A DNA stretch of 64,000 bases from positions 1,683,501-1,747,500 of the forward strand of contig NZ_VFOV01000001.1 of assembly GCF_006716315.1 (NCBI RefSeq), read 5' to 3'. The DNA is from Nocardioides albertanoniae. Lineage in GTDB: Bacteria; Actinomycetota; Actinomycetes; Propionibacteriales; Nocardioidaceae. The position numbers and the translations under genes were made by a program. Of this stretch, positions 15,484 to 23,701 are shown piece by piece; the stretch's first letter is position 1; each line of letters opens with the position of its first letter. The notes under the pieces were generated by a model, which had not been told where the DNA came from, ran no database searches, and was given only the letters and a program-made list of their open reading frames with translations.

Positions 15484-16295
15484 CAGAGCTCCTTGAGGGG
15501 AGTCGGGACGGCGGCGTTGGTCTCAGGCGTCGACGCGTCGTCGCAGTGGACGTGCGCGGCGTCGAACCCCTGCGCATGGACGTCGGCGTCGGAGAGGGGA
15601 GCGCCGTCGTAGGCCTTGCGTCCGTCACGCATCACGACGGCGCGGTCGACCAGCGGCGCGAGCGGACCGAGCTCGTGGGCGACCAGCACGATGGTCGCGC
15701 CGTCGTGCTTGAGGCGCCGCAGCGCCCCGGCCAGGGCGTGCTGGTTGGGCAGGTCGACCCCGGCGGTGGGCTCGTCGAGCAGCAGCAGCTCCGGGCGGCC
15801 GGCGAGCGCTCGCGCGATCAGCACCCTCTGGAGCTGGCCACCGGAGAGCTGGGCGATGCCGCGATGGGCGTACGCATCCATCCCGACCACCTCGAGCGCC
15901 GATCGGATCGCGGCCCGGTCTGCGCTGCGCAGCGGGCGCAGCAGCTTGCGGTGGGTGAGCCGGCCGGAGGCGACGACCTCCCAGACCGATGCCGGCACAC
16001 CGCCGGAGGCAGTCGAGCGCTGCGGCACGTAGCCGATCCGCGACCAGTCGTGGAAGCCCGCGAGGGGGCGGCCGAAGAGCTCCAGGCGCCCGGCCGAGAG
16101 CGGGTTGAGGCCGACCAAGGTGCGTACGAGCGTCGACTTTCCGGAGCCGTTGGCGCCCATCAGCGCGACGAACTCGCCGCGGTCGACGCTCAGGTCGACC
16201 TCACGCAGGACGGGGCGTCCGGACAGCGCGACGTCCCCGCGCAGCAGCTGCACGGGGACATCGGCGGGGACGGTGCTGCTCCCTGTTGTGGTCAC
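15483..16295 (-). CDS. znuC: Zinc ABC transporter ATP-binding protein
   Basis: 270 residues. Walker A GANGSGKST (about residue 45), signature LSGGQLQR (about 150), Walker B LLLLDEPTAG (about 170) and the H-loop VAHELG are all intact. It powers zinc import through ZnuB. A short His/Cys-bearing C-terminal tail (AHVHCDDA) is present. The GTG start overlaps the TGA of znuA (GTGA) and its own stop overlaps the znuB ATG, so the three transporter genes are translationally linked. Confidence 0.92.
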   Translation of the reverse strand: MTTTGSSTVPADVPVQLLRGDVALSGRPVLREVDLSVDRGEFVALMGANGSGKSTLVRTLVGLNPLSAGRLELFGRPLAGFHDWSRIGYVPQRSTASGGVPASVWEVVASGRLTHRKLLRPLRSADRAAIRSALEVVGMDAYAHRGIAQLSGGQLQRVLIARALAGRPELLLLDEPTAGVDLPNQHALAGALRRLKHDGATIVLVAHELGPLAPLVDRAVVMRDGRKAYDGAPLSDADVHAQGFDAAHVHCDDASTPETNAAVPTPLKEL

Positions 16296-17260
16296 TGACA
16301 ACCGTTGGCCGCCTTCAGGGCGTCGAGGTTCTGGCGCATGAGGGAAAGGTAGTCCTCTTTCTCGGTGTCCGCGGAGAGGCCCTCGATCGGGTCGAGCACG
16401 GCGGTCTTCAGGCCGAGGTCGCCGGCAAGGGTGTCGGCGAGCGCGGCGCTGACCAGGCGCTCGGAGAAGATCGTGGTCACGTCGTGCTCGCGTGCGTGCT
16501 CGCCGATGTCGGCGAGCTGGGCCGGGTTGGGCTCGGCGTCGGGGGTCAGGCCGGCGATCGACTCGAACTCCAGGCCGTACTTGCTCAGGTAGGCGAAGGC
16601 GTCGTGGGAGACCACGACCTCCTTGATCCGGCACTTCGCGAGCCCGGTCGTGAACTCCTTGTCGACCGCGCCCAGGTCGTCGGTCAGCGCCTTGGCGTTG
16701 GCCTCGTAGGTCTTGGCGTTGTCGGGGTCGGCCTTCGCCAGAGCATCGCGTACGTCGCCGGCATACTGCGCCAGCAGCAGCGGGTCGTGCCAGAAGTGGG
16801 GGTCAAGATCGCCGTGGTCGTGCCCCTCCTCGGCGTGGGCCGCTTCGTCCTCGTCGCCGTGGTCGTCACCGTGGTCGTGCTCTTCGCCGTGGCGGAGCTC
16901 GACGGACTTCTCGACGTCGACGACCTCGCCGGGCACGTCCTGCTCGATCGCGTCGTCGACGGCCGGCTGGAAGCCGTGCTCGGTGAGGATCACGTCGGCG
17001 CTCTGCAGCGCGGCGGTCTGGTTGATGCTGAGCTCGAGGTCGTGGGGCTCGACGCCCGGCTTGGTGAGGCCGGTGACGTCGGTCAGGTCGCCTCCGACCC
17101 GCTCAGCGACGTACTGCAGCGGGTAGAAAGCGGCGGCGACCTGGACTTTTCCGGACTCTGAGCCGGCCGAGCCGGAGTCGTCGGTGAACGCGGCGCAGCC
17201 GGAGCTGAGCAGAAGTGCGCCGGCCGCGAGGAGGCCGACGGGACGGACTGTGGGGGTCAT
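16292..17260 (-). CDS. znuA: Zinc-binding lipoprotein of the zinc ABC transporter
   Basis: 322 residues. A lipoprotein signal (LLAAGALLLSSGC) is followed by the cluster A-I solute-binding fold. The His/Asp-rich loop at about residues 125-155 (HGEEHDHGDDHGDED, HAEEGHDHGD) and DPHFWHDP are typical of zinc-specific ZnuA proteins. It captures zinc outside the membrane. The ATG at 17260 is chosen because GAGAAT (minus strand) lies exactly seven bases upstream with TTGACA 18 bases before that, the pattern of a leaderless promoter; an ATG three codons upstream is the alternative. First gene of the operon; the promoter lies within the end of bioD. Confidence 0.92.
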   Translation of the reverse strand: MTPTVRPVGLLAAGALLLSSGCAAFTDDSGSAGSESGKVQVAAAFYPLQYVAERVGGDLTDVTGLTKPGVEPHDLELSINQTAALQSADVILTEHGFQPAVDDAIEQDVPGEVVDVEKSVELRHGEEHDHGDDHGDEDEAAHAEEGHDHGDLDPHFWHDPLLLAQYAGDVRDALAKADPDNAKTYEANAKALTDDLGAVDKEFTTGLAKCRIKEVVVSHDAFAYLSKYGLEFESIAGLTPDAEPNPAQLADIGEHAREHDVTTIFSERLVSAALADTLAGDLGLKTAVLDPIEGLSADTEKEDYLSLMRQNLDALKAANGCQ

Positions 17261-17297
17261 GAGAACCATTCTCAGACCTGTTGAGAATGGTTGTCAA
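17258..17297 (-). promoter_or_regulatory. znuA promoter with two Zur-like boxes, inside the bioD 3' end
   Basis: On the minus strand: TTGACA (17292-17297), an 18-base spacer, GAGAAT (17268-17273), seven bases, then the znuA ATG. Two 15-bp palindromes cover it: TGAGAACCATTCTCA at 17260-17274 and TGAGAATGGTTGTCA at 17282-17296, with centres 22 bp apart. They match the Streptomyces-type Zur box (TGAAAATGATTTTCA) at 11 and 12 of 15 positions. The bioD stop codon (17272-17274) lies within the first box. Confidence 0.8.
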
Positions 17298-17919
17298 TTC
17301 CTTTCGGGATGGCGCTCAGGAGGGGGACACCGGTGACGCGGGGGAGGTCGTCGCGGTTGCACCGCTCGGCCAGCCCGGGGTCGCTCGGCCACGACCCGAT
17401 GATCAGCCCGTCGGGCTCGTAGCCACGTGCGCGCAGCGCGGCCACGGTCAGCTCGGTGTGGTTGAGGGTGCCCAGGCCGGCCGAGGTGACGATGACGAAC
17501 GACGTGGGCGTACGGGCGGCCCGCAGTGCGTCGGCGAGATCGAGGAGGGTGCCGCCGTGGGTGTCGAGGCGCACCAGCAGGCCGCCAGACCCTTCGACGA
17601 GCACGAGATCGTTGTCGCTGGCCAGGGCCGAGACCCTCGGAGCGTACGCAGCGACCCGGGGGATCTCCACGCCGGCCCGTCTCGCGGCGGTGTCGGGGGC
17701 GAGCGGCTCCTCGAGGGTGGTCAGCTCGTGCACCTCGATCCCGGTGCGCCGGTGGATCTCGGCGGCGTCGCTGTCACCGTCGGCGGTGCCGGTCTGCACC
17801 GGCTTCACGACCGCCACGCTCTCGCCGGCGTCGCGCGCCCGGGCTGCCAGCGTCGCCGTCGCGACCGTCTTGCCGAGCCCTGTGCTGGTGCCGGTGACGA
17901 TCAGCACGCGGCCGGTCAT
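17272..17919 (-). CDS. bioD: ATP-dependent dethiobiotin synthetase
   Basis: 215 residues. The P-loop GTSTGLGKT is at residues 9-17 and the substrate lysine lies in VVKPVQTG; VLVEGSGGLLV is the typical third motif. It closes the ureido ring of dethiobiotin. Last gene of bioB-bioA-bioF-bioD. The ATG at 17919 follows GCGAGGCACGGC. A 28-bp perfect palindrome lies between bioF and bioD. Its last codons double as the znuA promoter, and the stop codon lies inside a Zur-like box. Confidence 0.95.
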   Translation of the reverse strand: MTGRVLIVTGTSTGLGKTVATATLAARARDAGESVAVVKPVQTGTADGDSDAAEIHRRTGIEVHELTTLEEPLAPDTAARRAGVEIPRVAAYAPRVSALASDNDLVLVEGSGGLLVRLDTHGGTLLDLADALRAARTPTSFVIVTSAGLGTLNHTELTVAALRARGYEPDGLIIGSWPSDPGLAERCNRDDLPRVTGVPLLSAIPKGIDNHSQQV

Positions 17920-17931
17920 GCCGTGCCTCGC

Positions 17932-17959
17932 ATGCTCACCGAGGTACCTCGGTGAGCAT
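17932..17959. repeat. Perfect 28-bp palindrome between bioF and bioD
   Basis: Arms ATGCTCACCGAGGT and ACCTCGGTGAGCAT meet with no loop. It lies 12 bases upstream of the bioD start on the minus strand and 12 bases past the bioF stop. It could be an intra-operon hairpin that limits bioD expression or protects the upstream message, or a dimeric protein-binding site. Confidence 0.85.
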
Positions 17960-17971
17960 TCAGCGGCGCTC

Positions 17972-19144
17972 TCACCGGACCTCGCCCACGATCGTGTCGA
18001 TGGCCTTGCACGCCCGCTCCCACGCCTCCTCGGTGACACCCGCCCCGGCCGTGACCCGCAGCCGGGAGACCCCGTCGGGCACGGACGGTGGGCGGAAGCA
18101 GCCGACGCGTACGCCTTCGGCGAGCAGATCTGCCTGAGCGGCGACGGCAGCCTCGGGCGACGGCATCGGCACCGACAGCACCGCGCCGGCGGGGGCCGCG
18201 ACCCCGAGGGCCCGGGCCAGCGCGGTGACGCGGGCGCGGATGGTGTCGGCCAGGTCCGGGCCGGAGCGTGCGACCCGCGCGGCAGCCAAGGCAGCGGCGG
18301 TCGAGGCGGGCGCCAGCCCGGTGTCGAAGATGAACGGCCGGGCGGTGTTGACCAGATGGTCGAGCACCGCTCCCGGCCCGAGCACGGCACCACCCTGACT
18401 GCCCAGGCTCTTGGAGAGGGTCGCGGTGACCAGCACGTCGGGCCTCCCGGCGAGACCGCGCCGATGCACGAGCCCGGGCCCGTGCACGCCGACACCATGA
18501 GCCTCGTCGACCACGAGCAGCGCGCCGTGCTCGGCGCACGCCGCCGCCAGCTCGGTCAGCGGTGCCTCGTCGCCGAGCACCGAGTAGATCGACTCGGCCA
18601 GCACCAGGGTGCGTACGCCGGGGCGAGCGGCCAGCGCGGCCCGCACCGCGGCCACGTCGTTGTGCGGCACCACGGTGAGCTGCGCGCGGGAGAGCCGCAC
18701 CGCGTCGATCAACGAGGCGTGGATGTGCGCGTCGGAGACGACATGGGCCGAGCGGTCGGCCAGCGCGCCGACGACCGAGAGGTTGGCGTGATAGCCGGTC
18801 GAGAACGTCAGCGCCGTCGGCTGCCCCAGCCAGTCGGCGAGCTCGTGCTCGAGCTCCTGATGAAGCCTCAGTGTGCCCGTGACCAGGCGTGATGCACCCG
18901 CCCCGCCGCCCCAGAGCAGCGCCGCGTCGGCCGCGGCGCGACGCACATCAGGGTGGCGCGAGAGCCCCAGGTAGTCGTTCCCGGCCAGATCGATGGTGTC
19001 GTCGCCGGGCCCACGCGGCCGCAGCCGCCTGGTCAGGCCGGCCGCCTCCCGAGCTGTGGCAGCCTCAGCGATCCAGCTCTCCCACCTAGTCTTCGACCGA
19101 CCCCGGTCTGTCGACTCCGGCGAGCCGTCCAGCGCCTTGCTCAT
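17972..19144 (-). CDS. bioF: 8-amino-7-oxononanoate synthase
   Basis: 390 residues, a PLP enzyme of the alpha-oxoamine synthase family. The PLP lysine is in TLSKSLGSQGG (about residue 240), with the Asp of VVDEAHGVGVHG upstream and the nucleotide-like NDYLGLSRHPDV near the N-terminus. It joins pimeloyl thioester and alanine in biotin synthesis. The ATG overlaps the bioA stop (ATGA), so the two are coupled. Confidence 0.95.
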   Translation of the reverse strand: MSKALDGSPESTDRGRSKTRWESWIAEAATAREAAGLTRRLRPRGPGDDTIDLAGNDYLGLSRHPDVRRAAADAALLWGGGAGASRLVTGTLRLHQELEHELADWLGQPTALTFSTGYHANLSVVGALADRSAHVVSDAHIHASLIDAVRLSRAQLTVVPHNDVAAVRAALAARPGVRTLVLAESIYSVLGDEAPLTELAAACAEHGALLVVDEAHGVGVHGPGLVHRRGLAGRPDVLVTATLSKSLGSQGGAVLGPGAVLDHLVNTARPFIFDTGLAPASTAAALAAARVARSGPDLADTIRARVTALARALGVAAPAGAVLSVPMPSPEAAVAAQADLLAEGVRVGCFRPPSVPDGVSRLRVTAGAGVTEEAWERACKAIDTIVGEVR

Positions 19145-20442
19145 CAGGCCACCTCCGCGGCAGCAGCGATCGCGCGGCAGATGCGGACGAGGTCGGCGTC
19201 GTCGGTGACGTAGGGCGGCATGGTGTAGATCAGGTGGCGGAACGGCCGGATCCAGACCCCTTCCCGCAGCGCCGCCGCGGTGGCGCGGGCGGAGTCGATC
19301 GGGCGGTCGAGCTCGACCACGCCGACCGCCCCGAGGGTGCGGACGCCGGTGACCCCGGGCAGGTCGGCGAGCGGCGAGAGGCCGGCGGAGAGTGCGGTGG
19401 AGATGCGGCGTACGTCCTGCTCCCAGCCGCGAGCTGCCAGCAGGTCGAGCGAGGCGAGCGCCACCGCGCAGGCGAGCGGGTTGCCCATGAAGGTGGGGCC
19501 GTGCATCAGCACGCCCGACTCGCTGCGCGAGATCGCGTGCGCGATCTCGGTGGTGGTCACCACGGCCGCCAGGGTCATGTAGCCGCCGGTCAGCGCCTTG
19601 CCGAGGCAGAGGATGTCGGGCGTGACCTGCGCGGACACGAAGAGGTCGCCGGTGCGGCCGAGCCCGGTGGCGACCTCGTCGAAGATCAGCGCCAGACCGT
19701 GCTCGTCGGCGATCTCGCGCAGCACGCCCAGGCAGCGGTCGTCGTAGACCCACATCCCGCCCGCGCCCTGGAGCCGCGGCTCGACGACGATCCCGGCGAG
19801 CTCGTGGGCGTGGGCCTCGGCGAGGCGGCGTACGCCCTCGGCCCATGCCTCCACGTCCCCGCCCGGCGCGGGCGGCCGTTCGGCGAAGACCTGCGGAGCC
19901 AGCACGTCGGTGAACATCGAGTGCATCCCACCGACCGGGTCGCACACGCTCATGCAGCCGAAGGTGTCACCGTGGTAGCCGCCGCGAAGGCTCAGCAGGC
20001 GGGTGCGCTCGGGCCGCCCGCGTCCGCGCTGGCTCTGCAGCGCCATCTTGATCGCCACCTCGACGCTCACCGACCCGGAGTCGGCCAGGAAGACGTGCTG
20101 CAGCGGGTCGGGCGTGATTGCGACGAGCCGCTCGGCGAGATCGACCGCGGGGGCGTGGGTCAGGCCGCCGAACATCACGTGCGCCATCCGTCCGGCCTGC
20201 TCGGCGAGCGCGGCGTCGAGCTCGGGCACGCGATAGCCGTGCACCGCCGACCACCACGACGACATGGCGTCGACGACCTCGAGACGCTCGCCGTCGTCGC
20301 CGGCGAGATGGAGGCGTACGCCCTCGGCGCCGGTCACGAGCCGCACCGGGGCGGGCTCGGTCATCGAGGTGTAGGGGTGCCAGAGGTGCTCGCGGTCGAA
20401 GGTGAGCAGCTCGGCGCCCCGCTCAAGCGTTGGCAGCGACAT
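19144..20442 (-). CDS. bioA: Adenosylmethionine-8-amino-7-oxononanoate aminotransferase
   Basis: 432 residues, a class III PLP aminotransferase. [15 protein letters not shown] near the start and [11 protein letters not shown] are typical of BioA; the PLP lysine is in [11 protein letters not shown] (about residue 285). It makes 7,8-diaminopelargonate using SAM as amino donor. The ATG at 20442 lies within the last 20 bases of bioB; the frame is open further upstream but that part is antisense-like and Ala-rich. Ends in an ATGA overlap with bioF. Confidence 0.95.
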   Translation of the reverse strand: MSLPTLERGAELLTFDREHLWHPYTSMTEPAPVRLVTGAEGVRLHLAGDDGERLEVVDAMSSWWSAVHGYRVPELDAALAEQAGRMAHVMFGGLTHAPAVDLAERLVAITPDPLQHVFLADSGSVSVEVAIKMALQSQRGRGRPERTRLLSLRGGYHGDTFGCMSVCDPVGGMHSMFTDVLAPQVFAERPPAPGGDVEAWAEGVRRLAEAHAHELAGIVVEPRLQGAGGMWVYDDRCLGVLREIADEHGLALIFDEVATGLGRTGDLFVSAQVTPDILCLGKALTGGYMTLAAVVTTTEIAHAISRSESGVLMHGPTFMGNPLACAVALASLDLLAARGWEQDVRRISTALSAGLSPLADLPGVTGVRTLGAVGVVELDRPIDSARATAAALREGVWIRPFRHLIYTMPPYVTDDADLVRICRAIAAAAEVA

Positions 20443-21592
20443 CGGTTCCCGCTCCGCGACGCCGGATCGCCGGGCCCTCCGGCTCGTCGTGGCCGCCGCA
20501 ACCGCCGCCGCAACCGTCTCCGCAGCTGCTGCCACAACCGCCGGCGACCCGGTCGGTGGCACCGGCGGCCCTCGCGCGATGCTCCTCGATCAGCTCCTCG
20601 AACGCCCCGGCGTCCATGCCGAGGATGACGAAGCCGTTCTCGCGCAGCATCTCCAGGTCGGCCAGCGCGTCCTGTCCCTCGGAGGTCAGGTAGTCGCCGA
20701 GGAAGATCGAGTTGGCGACGTGCAGGGCGGTCGCCTGCAGCGTACGCAGGTGCATCTCACGCCCCGCCGCGATCCGGATCTCCTTGTCGGGGCAGACGAA
20801 GCGCGCCATCGCCAGGATCTTCACGCAGCGGGCGGGGGAGAGCTCCCAGGTGTTCTCGTACGGAGTGCCGTCGAACGGCATCAGGAAGTTGACCGGGATC
20901 GAGTCGGCGTCGAGCTCCTTGAGTGCGAAGAGCGCCTCGACGAGCTGCTCGTCGCTCTCGCCCAGACCCGCGATCAGGCCCGAGCACGGCGAGAGGCCGG
21001 CGTCCTTCGCCTTGTCGATCGTGTCGATGCGGTCGGCGTAGGTGTGGGTCTGCACGATGTTGTCGTGGTTGGACTCGGCGGTGTTGATGTTGTGGTTGTA
21101 CGCATCCACCCCCGCTGCCTTGAGCCGCTCGGCCTGGCCGCCCTTGAGCAGCCCGAGACAGGCGCAGACCTCGACGCCCTCGTGCTCGTCCTTGAGCGCT
21201 GAGGTCATCTCGACGACCTTGTCGATGTCGCGTTCGGAGGGCCCGCGGCCCGAGGAGACCATGCAGACTCGTGTCGCCCCGCCGCGGAGTCCGGCGCCGG
21301 CCTGCTCGAGCGTCTCGTCCTTGGAGAGCCAGGAGTACTTGAGCACGGGCGCCTGCGAGCCGAGCGCCTGGCTGCAGTAGTTGCAGTTCTCCGGGCACAG
21401 CCCCGACTTCAGGTTGACCAGGTAGTTCACCTTCACGGTGTTGGAGAAATGCTCCCGCCGCAGCCTCCCGGCCGCGGCGACGACGCTCATCAGCTCCGCG
21501 TCGGGCGCACGCAGCACCGCCACCGCGTCGTCGGCGCTGGCGGCCCCGCCGGCCAGGATCCGGTCTGCCAGCTGGTCGAAGGCTGTCGTCAT
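20423..21592 (-). CDS. bioB: Biotin synthase (radical SAM)
   Basis: 389 residues. The radical SAM motif CPENCNYC (CxxxCxxC) is at about residues 67-74. The barrel continues with the BioB-typical YNHNINTAE and [10 protein letters not shown]. It inserts sulfur into dethiobiotin. After the usual end the protein carries a tail of about 40 residues beginning [16 protein letters not shown], unusually rich in Cys and Gly. The ATG at 21592 has GAGGAGACG nearby; an upstream in-frame start is unsupported. First gene of the biotin operon, preceded by two palindromic boxes. Confidence 0.95.
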   Translation of the reverse strand: MTTAFDQLADRILAGGAASADDAVAVLRAPDAELMSVVAAAGRLRREHFSNTVKVNYLVNLKSGLCPENCNYCSQALGSQAPVLKYSWLSKDETLEQAGAGLRGGATRVCMVSSGRGPSERDIDKVVEMTSALKDEHEGVEVCACLGLLKGGQAERLKAAGVDAYNHNINTAESNHDNIVQTHTYADRIDTIDKAKDAGLSPCSGLIAGLGESDEQLVEALFALKELDADSIPVNFLMPFDGTPYENTWELSPARCVKILAMARFVCPDKEIRIAAGREMHLRTLQATALHVANSIFLGDYLTSEGQDALADLEMLRENGFVILGMDAGAFEELIEEHRARAAGATDRVAGGCGSSCGDGCGGGCGGHDEPEGPAIRRRGAGTDVAANA

Positions 21593-21622
21593 GTGATGCG
21601 TCTCCTCGGGTGATAGCAAACC

Positions 21623-21650
21623 TGAACACCGTTCAACTGAACGGCGTTCA
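21623..21650 (-). promoter_or_regulatory. Paired TGAAC-N3-GTTCA boxes upstream of bioB (BioQ-like)
   Basis: Two perfect 13-bp palindromes, TGAACACCGTTCA (21623-21635) and TGAACGGCGTTCA (21638-21650), lie 31 bases upstream of bioB with centres 15 bp apart. They resemble the operators of the TetR-type repressor BioQ that controls biotin genes in Corynebacterium and Mycobacterium. No bioQ gene is in this window. Confidence 0.7.
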
Positions 21651-21702
21651 GGTTAGGTGGGTCCAGCCTGCTTGGCAACAGAGGTGTCCAGCTGCACGCG
21701 GC

Positions 21703-21718
21703 TACGATCGGTCGCGTG
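21703..21718 (+). promoter_or_regulatory. Leaderless promoter -10 box of the S33 peptidase gene
   Basis: TACGAT at 21703-21708, seven bases, then the GTG start at 21716. No ribosome site fits in the gap, so transcription probably starts on or next to the G of the start codon. Confidence 0.6.
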
Positions 21719-22954
21719 CGCATCGAGACGATCCCTGGCCTGGTGTTGATCGAGCACGAGATCGAGGTGCCGCTCGACCATCTCGGCGGCGGGGGAGAGA
21801 CGCTGACCGTCTTCGCCCGCGAGGTGCGCCGCCCGGGTGATCGCGACGACCGCGACGCGCTGCTCTTCCTGCAGGGCGGCCCGGGCGGCGAGGGCCCGCG
21901 TCCGGTCAACGTGCCGATGGTGCCGGGGTGGCTGGAGCGGGCACTTCAGGACTACCGGGTGATCCTCCTCGACCAGCGAGGGACCGGGCGCTCGACGCCG
22001 CTCACCGCGATGACCCAGATGAGCCCGGCCGAGCAGGCCGACCACCTGGCTCACTTCCGCGCCGACTCGATCGTCGAGGACGCCGAGCTGCTCCGTGCCC
22101 ATCTGGGCATCTCACGCTGGTCGCTGCTGGGGCAGTCGTTCGGCGGATTCTGCTCGCTGCGCTACCTCTCGACCCATCCCGAGTCGCTGCGCGAGGTGCT
22201 GTTCACCGGGGGAGTGCCGGCGGTCGGCGTGCCTCTCGACGAGGTCTACGCCGCCACCTTCGCCCGCACGATCGAGCTCACCGAGCGCCACTACGCCCGC
22301 TTCCCGGGCGACCGCGACCGGATGCGCGCCCTGGTCGAGCGTTGCGACGCCAGCGAGATCCGGCTCCCGCACGGCGGTCTCCTCTCCGCCGCTCAGGCGC
22401 GCTCCATCGGCATCCGCCTGGGCATGACCGGCGGCTCCGAGCAGATCCACCACCTCCTCGAGCGCGACCCGGCCGGCCTTGGTTTCGGGCACGAGGTCGC
22501 GGCCCTGCTGCCCTTCAGCGGACACGCCCCGCTCTACGCGCTCGTGCACGAGGCCTGCTACGCCGATGGGCAGGCGACGCGGTGGGCCTCCGCGCGGGTC
22601 CGGCCCGCGGCGTACGAGGATCCGACGCTGTTCACCGCCGAGCACCTCTTCCCGTGGCACTTCACCGAAGACCCGCTGCTCGCTCCCTTCGCCGACGCCG
22701 CGGACCTGCTCGCCGAGCGCGAGTGGCCGAGCCTCTACGACCCGGCCGCGCTGGCCACCGTCGACGTCCCGTGCGCCGCGGCGGTCTACTACGACGACCC
22801 CTACGTCCTGCGCGAGCACTCGCTCGCCACCGCCGGCCTGGTGCCCACCCTGCGCCCGTGGATCACCAACGCGCACCTCCACAACGGCCTCAACGTCGCG
22901 CCCGACGAGGTGCTCGGGCGCCTCATCGGCATGGTCCGCGGACGCCTCGATTGA
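21716..22954 (+). CDS. Prolyl aminopeptidase-like serine peptidase (S33, alpha/beta hydrolase)
   Basis: 412 residues. The oxyanion-hole stretch FLQGGPGGEGPRP (about residue 52), the following DQRGTGRSTPL and the nucleophile motif GQSFGGF (about residue 136) are the signature of proline iminopeptidases. A C-terminal histidine in NAHLHNGLNVAPDEV would complete the triad. Expected role: removal of N-terminal proline from peptides in the cytoplasm; no signal peptide is seen. The GTG start follows a TACGAT box by seven bases. Divergent from bioB. Confidence 0.88.
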   Translation: MRIETIPGLVLIEHEIEVPLDHLGGGGETLTVFAREVRRPGDRDDRDALLFLQGGPGGEGPRPVNVPMVPGWLERALQDYRVILLDQRGTGRSTPLTAMTQMSPAEQADHLAHFRADSIVEDAELLRAHLGISRWSLLGQSFGGFCSLRYLSTHPESLREVLFTGGVPAVGVPLDEVYAATFARTIELTERHYARFPGDRDRMRALVERCDASEIRLPHGGLLSAAQARSIGIRLGMTGGSEQIHHLLERDPAGLGFGHEVAALLPFSGHAPLYALVHEACYADGQATRWASARVRPAAYEDPTLFTAEHLFPWHFTEDPLLAPFADAADLLAEREWPSLYDPAALATVDVPCAAAVYYDDPYVLREHSLATAGLVPTLRPWITNAHLHNGLNVAPDEVLGRLIGMVRGRLD

Positions 22955-23010
22955 CCAACGAGACACCAACACCTGGCGCCACAGCCACCGCGCTCCGGCA
23001 TCCTGTGCGC

Positions 23011-23490
23011 ATGAGCCTGCCCGTGATCGCCTTCCGCACTGCCTCCTTCGCTCTCGCAGCGGTGATCGCCTGGCTCGCCTACCCGGTGCTCACGGCCCTG
23101 GTCTACATCGGACTCCTGCTCGTCTCCGCGACCGGCGACACGGGTCCCGGTGGCCCGCTCGCCGGGCCCGTCCTCATCCTTCTCGGGGCCGTCGCCGGCA
23201 TCGTCTGCGTTGCCGTCGCCGTGCCTGCGGCGATCGCTGCCCGAGCCGTGGGCGGCCCCAAGGGCGTCGTCGCGGGCGCGGCCGTGCTGATCTTCCTCTC
23301 CGGAGGCTCGACCGGTCTGGCCTGGCTGCTGTTCGACCTCGCCGGAAACCCTCTCACCGCAGCCGCCATCCTCCTGGCCGCCGCCACCCCCGCCGCCCTC
23401 GTCCTCGCCCTCTCCGATGTCGTCGTCGGCCTCGTCACCCGACTGCCCGGCCGGGCTCGGGCCGCTTCTGGCCGCGCCGCTGAGGTCTGA
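23011..23490 (+). CDS. Hypothetical four-helix membrane protein
   Basis: 159 residues, not recognised. Four hydrophobic segments are visible: about residues 8-40, 50-72, 85-105 and 115-140. Small residues (Ala, Gly, Val) dominate and no catalytic motif is seen. The ATG follows TGTGCGC with no clear ribosome site; it starts 56 bases after the peptidase gene and may be co-transcribed. Codon usage matches its neighbours, so it is probably a real gene. Confidence 0.6.
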   Translation: MSLPVIAFRTASFALAAVIAWLAYPVLTALVYIGLLLVSATGDTGPGGPLAGPVLILLGAVAGIVCVAVAVPAAIAARAVGGPKGVVAGAAVLIFLSGGSTGLAWLLFDLAGNPLTAAAILLAAATPAALVLALSDVVVGLVTRLPGRARAASGRAAEV

Positions 23491-23685
23491 GCCGAGGAGG
23501 AGACCCGGCCGACCTCGGGCTGGGGCGCGGCGCCTGCTGCCGCCCGCGCTGAAGTCGTGCGGGTCGGGTAACCGCTGGATCGCCCGCCAGCTCTGGATGC
23601 AACAACCGCGCACATGTGGGGAAGGTGCCAGCTGACGCCGCGTACGGGGAACCAGAATCGGGCAGGTGCGCGGTGGTGGCGGCAA

Positions 23686-23701
23686 TAGAGTGTCGGTCGT
23701 G
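23686..23701 (+). promoter_or_regulatory. Leaderless promoter -10 box of the HAD phosphatase gene
   Basis: TAGAGT at 23686-23691, seven bases, then GTG at 23699. This spacing decides the start: the first residues then read MLRAIIFDLDDT, the usual beginning of the family. Confidence 0.6.
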
